Below, piece by piece: positions 53,614 to 62,193 of a stretch of DNA of 64,000 bases. The DNA is taken from assembly GCA_963169045.1 (NCBI GenBank), contig CAUJDF010000008.1:1-64000 (forward strand), given 5' to 3'. The translations under genes were made by a program, and so were the position numbers. This DNA comes from Myxococcota bacterium (GTDB lineage Bacteria > Myxococcota_A > Bradymonadia > UBA7976 > UBA1532). The notes beneath the pieces are model-generated. The model was not told the origin of the DNA, did not search any database, and was given only the letters and a program-made list of their open reading frames with translations. The first letter of the stretch is position 1. Each line of letters starts with the position of its first letter.

Positions 53614-54672
53614 CTACTCTTCGAGCAGGTCGGCGTCGTGGATGGTCAACGTCTCGATCGACTGCAGCGCCTCTTCGCTGAGGACGGCGGGGGGGCCCAC
53701 GACGCCGGGCTGCGTCTCGACGAAGCCCAGCGCCTCGTCGGTGCGGGCGCGCTGCTGACCGGGGACGGGCGGCGGACGCGAGCCGCTGCGCTCGGGCAGC
53801 AGCGAAAGGACCGCGCGGCGCGCCTGCGGCGAGAGGCGGTGCAGGTCGCGCAGGCCCCGCAGCGAGCGCCCGAGCTGCAGCATGTCCGAGAACCGCCCGC
53901 CGTCCGGCGCCTCGGTCGCCGAGAGCGCCGCGAGCACCAGCCCGTCCAGGAAGTGCGCGAACGGGCCGAGGGGGCGCTCCCGGCTCGGCAGCTTGTCGGA
54001 GGGCGGCAGGCCCGTCAGCAGGAAGCGCAGGAGCGCGCCGAGCGCGTGGACGTCGTCGTGCGCGTCGGGGGGCGCGCCGGCAAAGACGCGCGGCGAGGCG
54101 TAGCGGGCATCGGGCCGCGGCGGCGCGATGCACTGCGCGAAGAGGCCGCGCGTGATGCCGAGGTCGATCACGCGCAGCGGCTCGCTGCGATCCTCGGGGA
54201 GCAGCACCGACTCGGGCGCGAGCTCGCCGAGGTGGCGACCGCGGGCGTGGAGCCGGGTGAGCGCGTCGGCGACCACCACCGCGACCTGGAGCGCCGCCAC
54301 GGGCTTGAGCGGCCCGTCGGCCCCGATCTTGTCGGCGAGCGTGCGCCCCTGGACCGGCGGCAACACGAGGAACGCCCGCCGGTCCACCGTCTGCCCGGCG
54401 TGCACGAACGAGAGCACCGGCAGGCCCGCCAGCACGTCGGCAGCGGCGACCTCGCGCTCGACGTTGGCCAGGAACGGCTCGACGTCCCCGCCGATCACGT
54501 CGGGGAACAGGATGGTGCACGGCTCGTGATCGGGCAGGATCTCCCCGGTGAACACCGGCCCGACGCTCCAGCGCGCCACGCGGCGCAGCGCCTTGTAGCG
54601 GCGCTCGGCCGTGCGCAGCGGCTTGATCATGCCGGCGCGCGGCGCGACCGGGAGCGGCGGTGGCTTCGGCAT
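53614..54672 (-). CDS. Ser/Thr protein-kinase-fold pseudokinase
   Basis: A 352-residue protein with the C-lobe pattern of bacterial Ser/Thr kinases: LTRLHARGRHLGELAPESVLL, VIDLGITRG, RYASPRVFAG and DDVHALGALLRFLLTGLPP correspond to catalytic loop, DFG, APE and helix F. The catalytic Asp of HRD is replaced (LGE), the following Lys is Ala, DFG is DLG and no ATP-binding Lys is seen in the CTILFP strand, so it is likely inactive and may bind partners. The C-terminus (RTDEALGFVETQPG) is not recognised. It is coupled to trpS by a one-base TGATG overlap. Regulation of translation enzymes is only a guess from position. Confidence 0.78.
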   Translation of the reverse strand: MPKPPPLPVAPRAGMIKPLRTAERRYKALRRVARWSVGPVFTGEILPDHEPCTILFPDVIGGDVEPFLANVEREVAAADVLAGLPVLSFVHAGQTVDRRAFLVLPPVQGRTLADKIGADGPLKPVAALQVAVVVADALTRLHARGRHLGELAPESVLLPEDRSEPLRVIDLGITRGLFAQCIAPPRPDARYASPRVFAGAPPDAHDDVHALGALLRFLLTGLPPSDKLPSRERPLGPFAHFLDGLVLAALSATEAPDGGRFSDMLQLGRSLRGLRDLHRLSPQARRAVLSLLPERSGSRPPPVPGQQRARTDEALGFVETQPGVVGPPAVLSEEALQSIETLTIHDADLLEE

Positions 54673-55646
54673 CAGACCAGCCCGCAGGCGCGGCGGGCGC
54701 GTTCGGTCACGGCCCGCGCCACCTCGCGCGCGCGGCGCGCGCCGTCCCGCAGGATGTCTTCGACGTCGTCGGGGTGTCTCTCGAGCTCGGCGAGGCGCTC
54801 GTGCGCCGGCGCGAACGTCGCCTCGATCTCCTTGAGCAGATCGAGCTTGGCATGGCCGTAGCCGTAGCCGCCGCGCTCGTACTTGTCGCGCAGCGCCGCC
54901 ACCTTCTCGGGCGTGGCGAACAGGGAGTAGAGCGCGAAGACGGTGTCGCCGTCGGGGTTCTTGGGCGCCTCGAGCGGCGTCGAGTCGGTCTTGATCGCCA
55001 TGACGAGCGCCTTGAGCTCCTTGCCGCGCGCGAAGATCGGGATGTGGTTCCCGTAGCTCTTCGACATCTTGGCGCCGTCGAGGCCGGGCACGGGCTGCGG
55101 CGTGCCGAGCTGCGTCTTCGGCAGCTTGAACACCGGCGGCTCGCCCTCGCCGCAGAACGTGTTGTTGAAGTAGCCGGCCATGTCGCGGGTCATCTCGAGG
55201 TGCTGCACCTGGTCGGTGCCCACCGGGACGACGTCGGCGTCGTAGGCGAGGATGTCGGCGGCCATGAGCACGGGGTAGTAGAACAGACCGACGTTGGGTG
55301 TGATGCCGCGCTCCACCTTCTCTTTGTAGGAGACGGCGCGCTCGAGGAGCCCCATGCCGGTGACGGTCGACAGCAGCCACGACAGCTCGGTGACCTCGGG
55401 CACGTCCGACTGCCGGAAGAACACGGCGCGGTTCGGATCGAGGCCGAGCGCGAGGTAGGTCGTCGCGGCCTCGAAGGTGTTCCGGCGCAGCTTCGCGGCG
55501 TCGTGCAGCGTGGTCATCGCGTGGTAGTTCGCGATGAAGTAGAAGGCGTCGTCCTGGTGCAGGATGTGCGGTCGGATCGCCCCGAAGTAGTTGCCCAGGT
55601 GGAGCTGGCCGGACGGCTGCACGCCCGACAGATAACGGGTGCTCAT
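54672..55646 (-). CDS. trpS: Tryptophanyl-tRNA synthetase
   Basis: Class I synthetase of 324 residues charging tRNA-Trp. The HIGH-type motif is PSGQLHLGNYFGA, the tryptophan site has YYPVLMAADILAYDADVVPVG in parts, with GTDQVQHLEMTRD, and the KMSKS motif is GAKMSKSYGN. Length is normal. It overlaps def by four bases (ATGA) and the downstream pseudokinase gene by one base. Being embedded in an operon with methionine-salvage genes is unusual. Confidence 0.96.
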   Translation of the reverse strand: MSTRYLSGVQPSGQLHLGNYFGAIRPHILHQDDAFYFIANYHAMTTLHDAAKLRRNTFEAATTYLALGLDPNRAVFFRQSDVPEVTELSWLLSTVTGMGLLERAVSYKEKVERGITPNVGLFYYPVLMAADILAYDADVVPVGTDQVQHLEMTRDMAGYFNNTFCGEGEPPVFKLPKTQLGTPQPVPGLDGAKMSKSYGNHIPIFARGKELKALVMAIKTDSTPLEAPKNPDGDTVFALYSLFATPEKVAALRDKYERGGYGYGHAKLDLLKEIEATFAPAHERLAELERHPDDVEDILRDGARRAREVARAVTERARRACGLV

Positions 55647-56224
55647 GACTTCCCCAGATAGCGGGCGTTGATCGCCTCGGCGCGGGCGACGAATGCCTCC
55701 CGGTGATAGCGGTCGAAGTTGGCCCAGGTCGTGAGCGTGCGGGCGTCGGCGACCCGGTCGAGGAACAGCAGGCCGTCGAGGTGGTCGAGCTCGTGCTGCA
55801 GCGTGCCCGCCGTCAGGCCGCGCTCCTCGACGACGAACGGCCGGCCGTGGCGGTCGTGCGCCTCGACGCGCACGTGCATCGCGCGCCGGACGACGCCGCG
55901 CAGGTCGGGCACGCTCAGGCAACCCTCGTAGATGTCCTCGGCCTCGGGCGACAGCACGGTCACGTGCGGGTTGACGAAGATCGTCAACGGATACGGGGGC
56001 TTGTAGGGGTACCGCGGGTTGCGGTCCACGTGGACCGCCGCGATGCGCAGCGGCTCGCCGATCTGAGGCGCGGCGATGCCCGCGCCGTTCGCGTGGTGCA
56101 TCGTGTCGACGAGGTCGTCGATCAGCGCCTGCACCGCCGGGGTGGCGAGTTCCTCGGGCGACACCTCGCGCGCGCGTTGACGCAGCACGGGGTCGCCGAC
56201 GATGCGGATCGGGCGGACGGCCAT
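55643..56224 (-). CDS. def: Peptide deformylase
   Basis: Removes the formyl group from the N-terminal methionine of new proteins. Three metal/catalytic motifs are intact: GAGIAAPQIG, EGCLSVPDL (metal Cys) and QHELDHLDG (two His and the catalytic Glu). 193 residues. It starts on the stop of mtnD (TGATG) and its end overlaps trpS (ATGA), so it is translated as part of one chain of coupled genes. Confidence 0.96.
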   Translation of the reverse strand: MAVRPIRIVGDPVLRQRAREVSPEELATPAVQALIDDLVDTMHHANGAGIAAPQIGEPLRIAAVHVDRNPRYPYKPPYPLTIFVNPHVTVLSPEAEDIYEGCLSVPDLRGVVRRAMHVRVEAHDRHGRPFVVEERGLTAGTLQHELDHLDGLLFLDRVADARTLTTWANFDRYHREAFVARAEAINARYLGKS

Positions 56225-56673
56225 CAGCTCGCCTTGCTGCGATAGTGCGGCACCCAGCCGCTGGCATCTTTGAACAGACGGACGCAGCGGATGTGTCTCG
56301 CGTCCGTCAGCAGGAAGCGGTGGTTCCGGCCCGCCGGCACGACGATGAGATCGCCCGTCTCGACCTTCACGCGCATCCAGCGGTCGTCGTGGGAGCGGAT
56401 GTCGAAGATGCCTTCGCCGTCGAGGACGAAGCGCACCTCGTCGTCGTCGTGGATGTGCTCGTCGACGAACTTCGCGCAGATGGCCTCGAGGTTGGGCGTC
56501 GCCGGTGAGAGCGCGACGACGTCCTGCTCGACGTAGCCGTTCGCGGCCTTCAGGGCGTCGAGCGGCGCCTGGTACGCGGCGGCGTCGGTCGGCAGCGCCT
56601 CGTAGCGCACGCCCTGCGCGTTCAGCTCGGCGGCGGGGATGGCGCCGCCCTCTTCCAGCCAGTACGCCTGCAC
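56224..56673 (-). CDS. mtnD: Acireductone dioxygenase
   Basis: Cupin enzyme of the methionine salvage pathway that oxidises acireductone to the keto-acid precursor of methionine (or CO and an alternative acid, depending on the metal). The metal ligands are in HIHDDDEVRFVLDGEG (His, His, Glu) and in GRNHRFLL (His). 149 residues. The start is a GTG with GAGGAGG seven bases upstream. It follows mtnB by 11 bases, giving two steps of the same pathway side by side. mtnA and mtnC are not in the window. Confidence 0.94.
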   Translation of the reverse strand: MQAYWLEEGGAIPAAELNAQGVRYEALPTDAAAYQAPLDALKAANGYVEQDVVALSPATPNLEAICAKFVDEHIHDDDEVRFVLDGEGIFDIRSHDDRWMRVKVETGDLIVVPAGRNHRFLLTDARHIRCVRLFKDASGWVPHYRSKAS

Positions 56674-56684
56674 GGGATGCCTCC

Positions 56685-57317
56685 TCAGTGGACCGGGATC
56701 GCGGCCGGGTCGAGGCCGAGCTGGCGCATGCGCACCGCCGCCCCGAACAGATAGTCGTAACACTCGGCCTGGGTCTTGGCCTCGACCCACGTGCGGCCCC
56801 ACACATAGACGCCGTGGCGGCGCACCAGCACCGCGTCGGACCGCGGGTACCGCCGCATGGCGTCGGCCATCGCGTCGGCGAGGTCGCACTCGTGCGCGGT
56901 GTTCTCGATGATCGGCACGACGAGGGTGTCGTGGTAGCCGGTGCCGCGGATGCCCTTCATCATCTCGAGGTGCGTGCAGCGGAACTCGTCGGCGGCGACC
57001 AGCGTGGCCAGCATCGCGTTCAGGCTGTGGCTGTGCAGGACCGCGCCGGCGTCGCGCTGGTTGAACGCCTCGAGGAAGAGCGGCAGGCACGCGCTGACCT
57101 TCAGCGCCGGGTCGGCCGGGCGCTCGCGGATGGCGCCGTCGCGGCCGGTGACGAACAGATCCTCGGGTTGCAGGCGCTCCTTCTGCACGCCGCTCGGCGC
57201 GACGTAGACCGTCTCGCCGTCGCGGATGGAGATGCCGCCGCCGGTGCCGGACACCCAGCCCTGGGCGTAGAACTGCCGGCACAGATCGACGATGAGGGCG
57301 CGCGGGTCGAAGCTCAT
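56685..57317 (-). CDS. mtnB: Methylthioribulose-1-phosphate dehydratase
   Basis: Class II aldolase-fold enzyme of methionine salvage, dehydrating methylthioribulose-1-phosphate. 210 residues. [13 protein letters not shown] and [11 protein letters not shown] contact substrate; the zinc ligands are HSHS (about residue 92-95) and the later RRHGVYVWG His. The catalytic Glu is in [10 protein letters not shown]. It leads the coupled minus-strand chain mtnB-mtnD-def-trpS-pseudokinase; the promoter should lie in the 41 bases before its ATG, next to the end of the glycosyltransferase gene. Confidence 0.94.
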   Translation of the reverse strand: MSFDPRALIVDLCRQFYAQGWVSGTGGGISIRDGETVYVAPSGVQKERLQPEDLFVTGRDGAIRERPADPALKVSACLPLFLEAFNQRDAGAVLHSHSLNAMLATLVAADEFRCTHLEMMKGIRGTGYHDTLVVPIIENTAHECDLADAMADAMRRYPRSDAVLVRRHGVYVWGRTWVEAKTQAECYDYLFGAAVRMRQLGLDPAAIPVH

Positions 57318-57358
57318 GCCCGCTGGGGATACCAGAAGCGGCGGGCGCCGTACAGCGG

Positions 57359-58774
57359 TCAGGTGGGGAGGAGGACGAGCAGCTCGGCGTACTTCACGAG
57401 GGACTCGAGACCGAGAAAGCGGCCGCGGACGGACTCGCGGGCGGCGCTGCCGAGGCGCGCGGCGAGCGGCGGGTCTTCGAGCAGGCGGCGCAGCGCGACG
57501 GCGAAGGCCGCAAGATCGGTGGGGTCCGCGAGGAGCAGGCCGTCGACGCCGTCGGTGATCTGGTCCTGGATGCCGCCGACGGCGCTGGCCACCACGGGGC
57601 GGGCCTTCCACATGGCTTCGGTGACGGTGAGGCCGAAGCCTTCGTGCAGGCTCTTCTGGACGACGATGGCCGCGTGGCGCTGCAGGGCGTTCACGATGGC
57701 CGCGTTCTCGTCGGCGTCGGCCATCGGCAGGTTGACGAGGTGGACGCGGCGGCGCTGGTGGTGCGGGAGCGCGCGCCAGGTGTCGACGACCTCGTTGAAC
57801 ACCTCGGCGCCCTCGGGGTCGTCGGCCACGGCGTGCACCGTCGGGCCGGCGAGGACGAGATCGCACGGGGCGAGCAGCGTCGGCGACGAGACGAAGCCGC
57901 GCAGCACGCCCAGCGGGTCCTTGAGCCGGTCCCAGCGCGAGACCTGCACCACCATCGGCGTCTCGGGGAGCGTGGGGCCGCCGAGACGGATGACGTCGGC
58001 GGCCCGATCGACGCGGCCGGGGGTGCCGTCCCCGCGGACGAAGCAGGCGCCGGCCGGCTCCGCAGCGCCGGCCAGGAGGCCGGTGTGCACGAGGATGGTC
58101 CGCACGCAACTCTCGGCGATCTCCTGGTTCTTCGGGGTGAAGGGGTCGATGCTCGGCGGGACGAACACGACCGACCGCCCGGCGAGCTCGGGCGGAACGT
58201 ACGCGCGGCGGGTGAAGATGAGCGCGTGCACCGCCTCGAGCGGCGGCAGCAGGAAGCGCCACGCGCGGCGGACGTCGTCGGTCATGCGGTCGTGACCGAT
58301 GTGGCAGCGCCAGACCACGCGGGCGCCGACGCGGGCCAGGTCCGGGGCGAGGCCGGCGGTCTGCGGGTCGTGCAGCACCACCGCGTCGCCCGGACGGATC
58401 ATGCTCGCGAGCTCGAGCGCGTTGCGGAAGGACGTCTCTTCGTAGAGCCGCCGGTCCGCGTCGCTCGGCGGCGGGCCCTCGACGCCGTGGAGCGCGTTGT
58501 GCAGGCGCTTCGTGAAGCGGAAGAAGTCGGGCGTGCCGTCGATCACGATCCAGCGCACGTCGATGCCCGCGCCGCGCACGTACCCCAGCAGCGCGTGCAG
58601 CAACTCGGCGACGCCCCCGCCGACGCGCGTCGAGCTGACCATCCAGAGGACGCGGCCCTGCAGGCGCGCGCGCGCCGACGCGACGGCGCCTTGCAGCGCC
58701 TTCATGCGCTCGGGCGTCGCGTGCTCGGCCCACCGCTCGAACGACCGGAGCGGGATCGGGACCTCTTGCAGCAT
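57359..58774 (-). CDS. GT4 glycosyltransferase, trehalose synthase (TreT)-like
   Basis: Retaining glycosyltransferase of 471 residues with two Rossmann domains. [37 protein letters not shown], and [16 protein letters not shown] match the trehalose glycosyltransferring synthase group (TreT), which joins glucose with an NDP-glucose. The donor-site EX7E-type block is [21 protein letters not shown] in parts. Most likely makes trehalose as compatible solute. The product assignment rests on overall resemblance and could be another GT4. Confidence 0.82.
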   Translation of the reverse strand: MLQEVPIPLRSFERWAEHATPERMKALQGAVASARARLQGRVLWMVSSTRVGGGVAELLHALLGYVRGAGIDVRWIVIDGTPDFFRFTKRLHNALHGVEGPPPSDADRRLYEETSFRNALELASMIRPGDAVVLHDPQTAGLAPDLARVGARVVWRCHIGHDRMTDDVRRAWRFLLPPLEAVHALIFTRRAYVPPELAGRSVVFVPPSIDPFTPKNQEIAESCVRTILVHTGLLAGAAEPAGACFVRGDGTPGRVDRAADVIRLGGPTLPETPMVVQVSRWDRLKDPLGVLRGFVSSPTLLAPCDLVLAGPTVHAVADDPEGAEVFNEVVDTWRALPHHQRRRVHLVNLPMADADENAAIVNALQRHAAIVVQKSLHEGFGLTVTEAMWKARPVVASAVGGIQDQITDGVDGLLLADPTDLAAFAVALRRLLEDPPLAARLGSAARESVRGRFLGLESLVKYAELLVLLPT

Positions 58775-58811
58775 CTCGATCGGGACGGTCGGGCGGGGCG
58801 GGAGGTCGCGC

Positions 58812-59594
58812 CTATGGCGGGGGCTGAATCACCAGGTGCAGCCAGGAACCGGGCTGGTCGGTGCACTGGGGCTCCCCGACGAGCGTCTGCGCCTGGTCGA
58901 GGCGGACCTCGAAGGGGGCGCCGTCGAGCACGAGGGGGCCGGCCTCGCCGGGGAAGAGCGACAGGTCGCCGACGGTGACCTCGTGGTCGACCTGGTCGCC
59001 GCTGCACGCGTCGGCGCGGCGCGGGCAGTCACGGCCAGGCGCGACGGGGACGCCGAGGCCGTCGAGGGGCGGCATGCCGAGCCAGTGGAGGCCGCCGTCG
59101 ACGCCGGCGAAGAGGACGGCGCCGCCCTCTGCGTCGCGCACCACGGCGGCGCCCTCCGTCCAGAACGGGTTCCGCATGCCGATCTCGAGCCACAGGACGC
59201 GGCCCGGCGTCCAGGTCTCGGCCACGTGGCGCGGGACGTGGAGGTTGACGCGGCGCGTCGCGCCTTCGATGTCCGCCGTGAGCTCGACGGAGGGCGTGTC
59301 TTCGAGGCTGACGTGCGTCACCTCGGCGGCGAAGGCCCAGTGGTCGTCGGCGAGGCCTTCGATGAAGAGGGTGAACGGGGTGCGCCCGTCCGCCGGGCCC
59401 CTGGGGCAACGGCCGACGATGCCACCGTCCGCCGGCAGCGCGTCCGGCGTGGCGCCGTCGGCTGGCAGCGCGTCCGGCGTGGCGCCGTCGGCCGGCAGCG
59501 TGTCCGTGGCGGCGTCGGATGGCGGCGCCGCGTCCCCGCCGTCGTCCGGCGACGCGACGCAGCCGGCGAGCGCCAGCAAGCCGATCCATCGCAT
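58812..59594 (-). CDS. Lipoprotein with tandem-repeat linker
   Basis: Predicted lipoprotein of 260 residues; lipobox LAGC. The linker contains repeats of about ten residues (DALPADGATP) that come from tandem 30-bp repeats in the DNA. The folded part starts near residue 60 (CPRGPADGRTPFTLFIEG) and is beta-rich with four Cys that probably form two disulfides. No family recognised. It is next to the large secreted protease and the two may be coexpressed, both on the minus strand. Confidence 0.65.
   Translation of the reverse strand: MRWIGLLALAGCVASPDDGGDAAPPSDAATDTLPADGATPDALPADGATPDALPADGGIVGRCPRGPADGRTPFTLFIEGLADDHWAFAAEVTHVSLEDTPSVELTADIEGATRRVNLHVPRHVAETWTPGRVLWLEIGMRNPFWTEGAAVVRDAEGGAVLFAGVDGGLHWLGMPPLDGLGVPVAPGRDCPRRADACSGDQVDHEVTVGDLSLFPGEAGPLVLDGAPFEVRLDQAQTLVGEPQCTDQPGSWLHLVIQPPP
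59431..59500. repeat. Tandem 30-bp repeat in lipoprotein linker
   Basis: Two copies of a 30-base unit (59431-59460 and 59461-59490) differ at a single base, and a third partial copy starts at 59491. Each unit encodes ten residues of the disordered linker, so copy number can vary without breaking the frame. Confidence 0.85.
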
Positions 59595-59638
59595 GGCAAC
59601 CTCCTGCTCGCACCCGACGCGGCGGCGACCGCGACCTT

Positions 59639-62080
59639 TCACTGCGGCACGCAGGCCAGCGCGACCTCGACCCGGCGCTCGATGCGGCGCGCGCCGGGCA
59701 CGTCGCGGGGCGTCACGCGCAGCTCGACGGTGATCGGCAGGCCGGGCCGGTTGCAGTCGATGCCCGCGTGTCGCGGCGTAAAGCGGGCGTCGAGCGTGTC
59801 GGTCGCCACGAAGGCGCGCTGCAGACCGAGACGCTCATCCTCCCACAGGACCACCCAGTCCGCGCGGATGGGACCGCCGTCGAGGCGCGCCGCCTCGCCG
59901 AGCAGCCGGACCGGCGTGTCGGCGTCGACCAGCTCGGCGCCGTCGGACGGCTCGAGGATGCGCGCCTCGATCGCCGGGCCCTCGGGGTCGTCGACGTACA
60001 CGTCCACCGCGTCGTGTCCGAGGAAGCCCTGGTCGTCCGCGGCGACGGCCTCGAGGACGAAGTGGCCGGTGCGCGCGAAGGTGATCTCGCCCTCGCAGCC
60101 CTCCGCGACCGGCCCCTCGCCGCGCAGGTACCAGGTGATGCGATCGCACGGGAGGATCTGGTTGGGGTCGCTCACCGAGGCGAGCAGCGGCACGACCTCG
60201 CCCGCGTAGACGGTGAAGCCGAAGGGGTGGGTGATCCGCACCGTCGGCGCCGTGTTGACCACGTCGACGTTCACCGATGCGCTCGCGGTCAGGCCGGCGG
60301 CATCGGTGGCGGTCGCGGTGATGACATGGCGGCCGGGCGTGCGCAGCGTCAGCTCGGCGCCCGCGCCGAGCGGCCCGTCGAGGTCGCTGCTCCAGGTGAT
60401 CGTACAGCAGCCGGGCTGGGCGTCGTCGGCGACGGCGCGCCCCGACGTCGGCACGTTCAGGTCGATGCGGGCGCCGTCCGTTGGCGCGAGGATGCGGATC
60501 GTCGGCGGCTCCTCGGGCACCCGCCCCAGCGCCATGATCACGGCGTCGTAGGCGTTCACGTAGCGGTGGACGAGGCCGCGGCCCGGACGGGCCGTGCGAT
60601 ACAGCGCGCGCTCGACGTCCTCGGCTCGCCACGTCGGGTTCGCCGTCCACACGAGCGCGGCGACGCCCGCCACGAACGGCGAGGCGATGCTGGTGCCGTT
60701 CGCGAGCTCGACCGGATCGCCGCCGGGCGTCGGCGGCTGCAGCAGGCCGTCGGCGTCGCGGCGCATGTTCACGTAGACCTCGCCCGGTCCGAAGAGGTCG
60801 ACGCTGTCCCCGTCGTACCGGCTCGGGTAGTTCGAGTAGGCGGCCAGCGAAGGCCGGGAGAAGTCGGTGGCCCCGACGCAGATGACCCCGGTGTTCTCGC
60901 AGGGGTAGTGCCAGGTCTCCTCCCAGCAGATCGGGCCGACACAGTCGCTGGCGTCGACGTCGTCGCCGTCGTTCCCCGCCGCGGCGAAGATCAGCATGCC
61001 TTCGGCGCGCACGCTGTTCGTGGCGACGTCGAACGGGGAGACGGACCACGCGAGGGCGCCCGGGACCGGCGCGCCGAGGCTCATGTTGATGATCCGCGCG
61101 CCGGCGATGCGGTTGGCCGCCAGCGCATAGATGAGCGTGAACATGTCGCCGAGCGTCGCCGTGAGCACCGGCCGCGCGACCGGGCCCGCCGTCCCGGCGG
61201 CGCCGCGGCCGTCGTCCGCCGAAGCCATGGCGGCCAGCGTCACCGCGGTGCCGTGCCACGGGCACGCCTCACCGCCGCAAGGCATGGTGTTGGCGAAGTC
61301 GCCGGCGTCGCCGATGAACGGGATGGCCGAGACGAGCGCGCCGTCGGCGGGGTACTCGGGGTGCGTCCGGCGGAAACCGCCGTCGATGATGCCGATGGGG
61401 AAGCGCTCGCCGCCGAGGCGCCCGGCGAGGTCGAGCGCGCGCCAGGCCTCGGCCACGCCGACGTCGAGCGCGCCGCCCCGGCGGAAGTACGCCCAGTCGA
61501 ACGCGTTGCGCGACCAGCCGGCGGGCCCGGCCTCGGCCTCCATGCTCGTGCGGTCGCGGAAGGCGGCCCCCTCGGCCACCCAGTTGAGGCCGACCGCGCG
61601 CCCGGCGACGGCCTCGCTGGCGGCGATGGCGAGGAGCGAGACGGCGCTGGCCGACGACACGCGGTGGCGGCCGCGGACGTGCGGGTCGATGCGGCGGAGC
61701 AGGCCGGTGAGCTTGCGCGCGTCCCCGGTCGCCGGGTCGACACGCAGCAGCCACGTCTGCGGCAGCCCGGGCAGCTGGAAGCGCGCCGGCTCGAGCCGCC
61801 CGACGATCTCGCCGCGCCAGCGCGCCGCCGTCGCCGCCGCCTCGGCCGGATCGTCGGTCAGCAGCACCAGCTCCCGCTCGACGAACCGCGCCACGAGGCC
61901 CCGCTCGCCGGCGATCGCGGCGAGCGGCCGCTTCGCGCCGTCGGGCCCGGGCAGCGCGTGCTCCCCGGCGAGCTTGCGATCGACGGCGAAGTCGAGCGGG
62001 CGACCCTTGCCGCCGCCCGGGCCCGCGAAGGCCGGCGCCGTGAGCGCCACCAGCAACCATCCCAGCAGGATCGAGCGCAT
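59639..62080 (-). CDS. Secreted subtilisin-like (S8) protease with Ig/PKD-like domains
   Basis: Secreted serine protease of 813 residues with a signal peptide ending AFA. The catalytic triad lies in IGIIDGGF (Asp, about 230), CPWHGTAVT (His, about 276) and NGTSIASPFVAG (Ser, about 462), with the oxyanion Asn in AAAGNDGD. Residues 30-200 form a long N-terminal region that may be a propeptide. After about residue 510, three beta-sandwich domains follow (PPTIRILAPTDGARIDL; APTVRITHPFGF; EARILEPSDGAELVD). Several Cys pairs suggest disulfides. Likely role: extracellular protein digestion, or predation in a myxobacterial host. Confidence 0.92.
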   Translation of the reverse strand: MRSILLGWLLVALTAPAFAGPGGGKGRPLDFAVDRKLAGEHALPGPDGAKRPLAAIAGERGLVARFVERELVLLTDDPAEAAATAARWRGEIVGRLEPARFQLPGLPQTWLLRVDPATGDARKLTGLLRRIDPHVRGRHRVSSASAVSLLAIAASEAVAGRAVGLNWVAEGAAFRDRTSMEAEAGPAGWSRNAFDWAYFRRGGALDVGVAEAWRALDLAGRLGGERFPIGIIDGGFRRTHPEYPADGALVSAIPFIGDAGDFANTMPCGGEACPWHGTAVTLAAMASADDGRGAAGTAGPVARPVLTATLGDMFTLIYALAANRIAGARIINMSLGAPVPGALAWSVSPFDVATNSVRAEGMLIFAAAGNDGDDVDASDCVGPICWEETWHYPCENTGVICVGATDFSRPSLAAYSNYPSRYDGDSVDLFGPGEVYVNMRRDADGLLQPPTPGGDPVELANGTSIASPFVAGVAALVWTANPTWRAEDVERALYRTARPGRGLVHRYVNAYDAVIMALGRVPEEPPTIRILAPTDGARIDLNVPTSGRAVADDAQPGCCTITWSSDLDGPLGAGAELTLRTPGRHVITATATDAAGLTASASVNVDVVNTAPTVRITHPFGFTVYAGEVVPLLASVSDPNQILPCDRITWYLRGEGPVAEGCEGEITFARTGHFVLEAVAADDQGFLGHDAVDVYVDDPEGPAIEARILEPSDGAELVDADTPVRLLGEAARLDGGPIRADWVVLWEDERLGLQRAFVATDTLDARFTPRHAGIDCNRPGLPITVELRVTPRDVPGARRIERRVEVALACVPQ

Positions 62081-62193
62081 GTCCCCTCCCCGGCCGGCGG
62101 ATGGTGACCGAGGCGTCGCGCCGACACAAGCCTCTACATGCTCCACACGCACGAAACTCGCGCGCATTGACGCCAGGGCGGTGTGGGGTTCTC

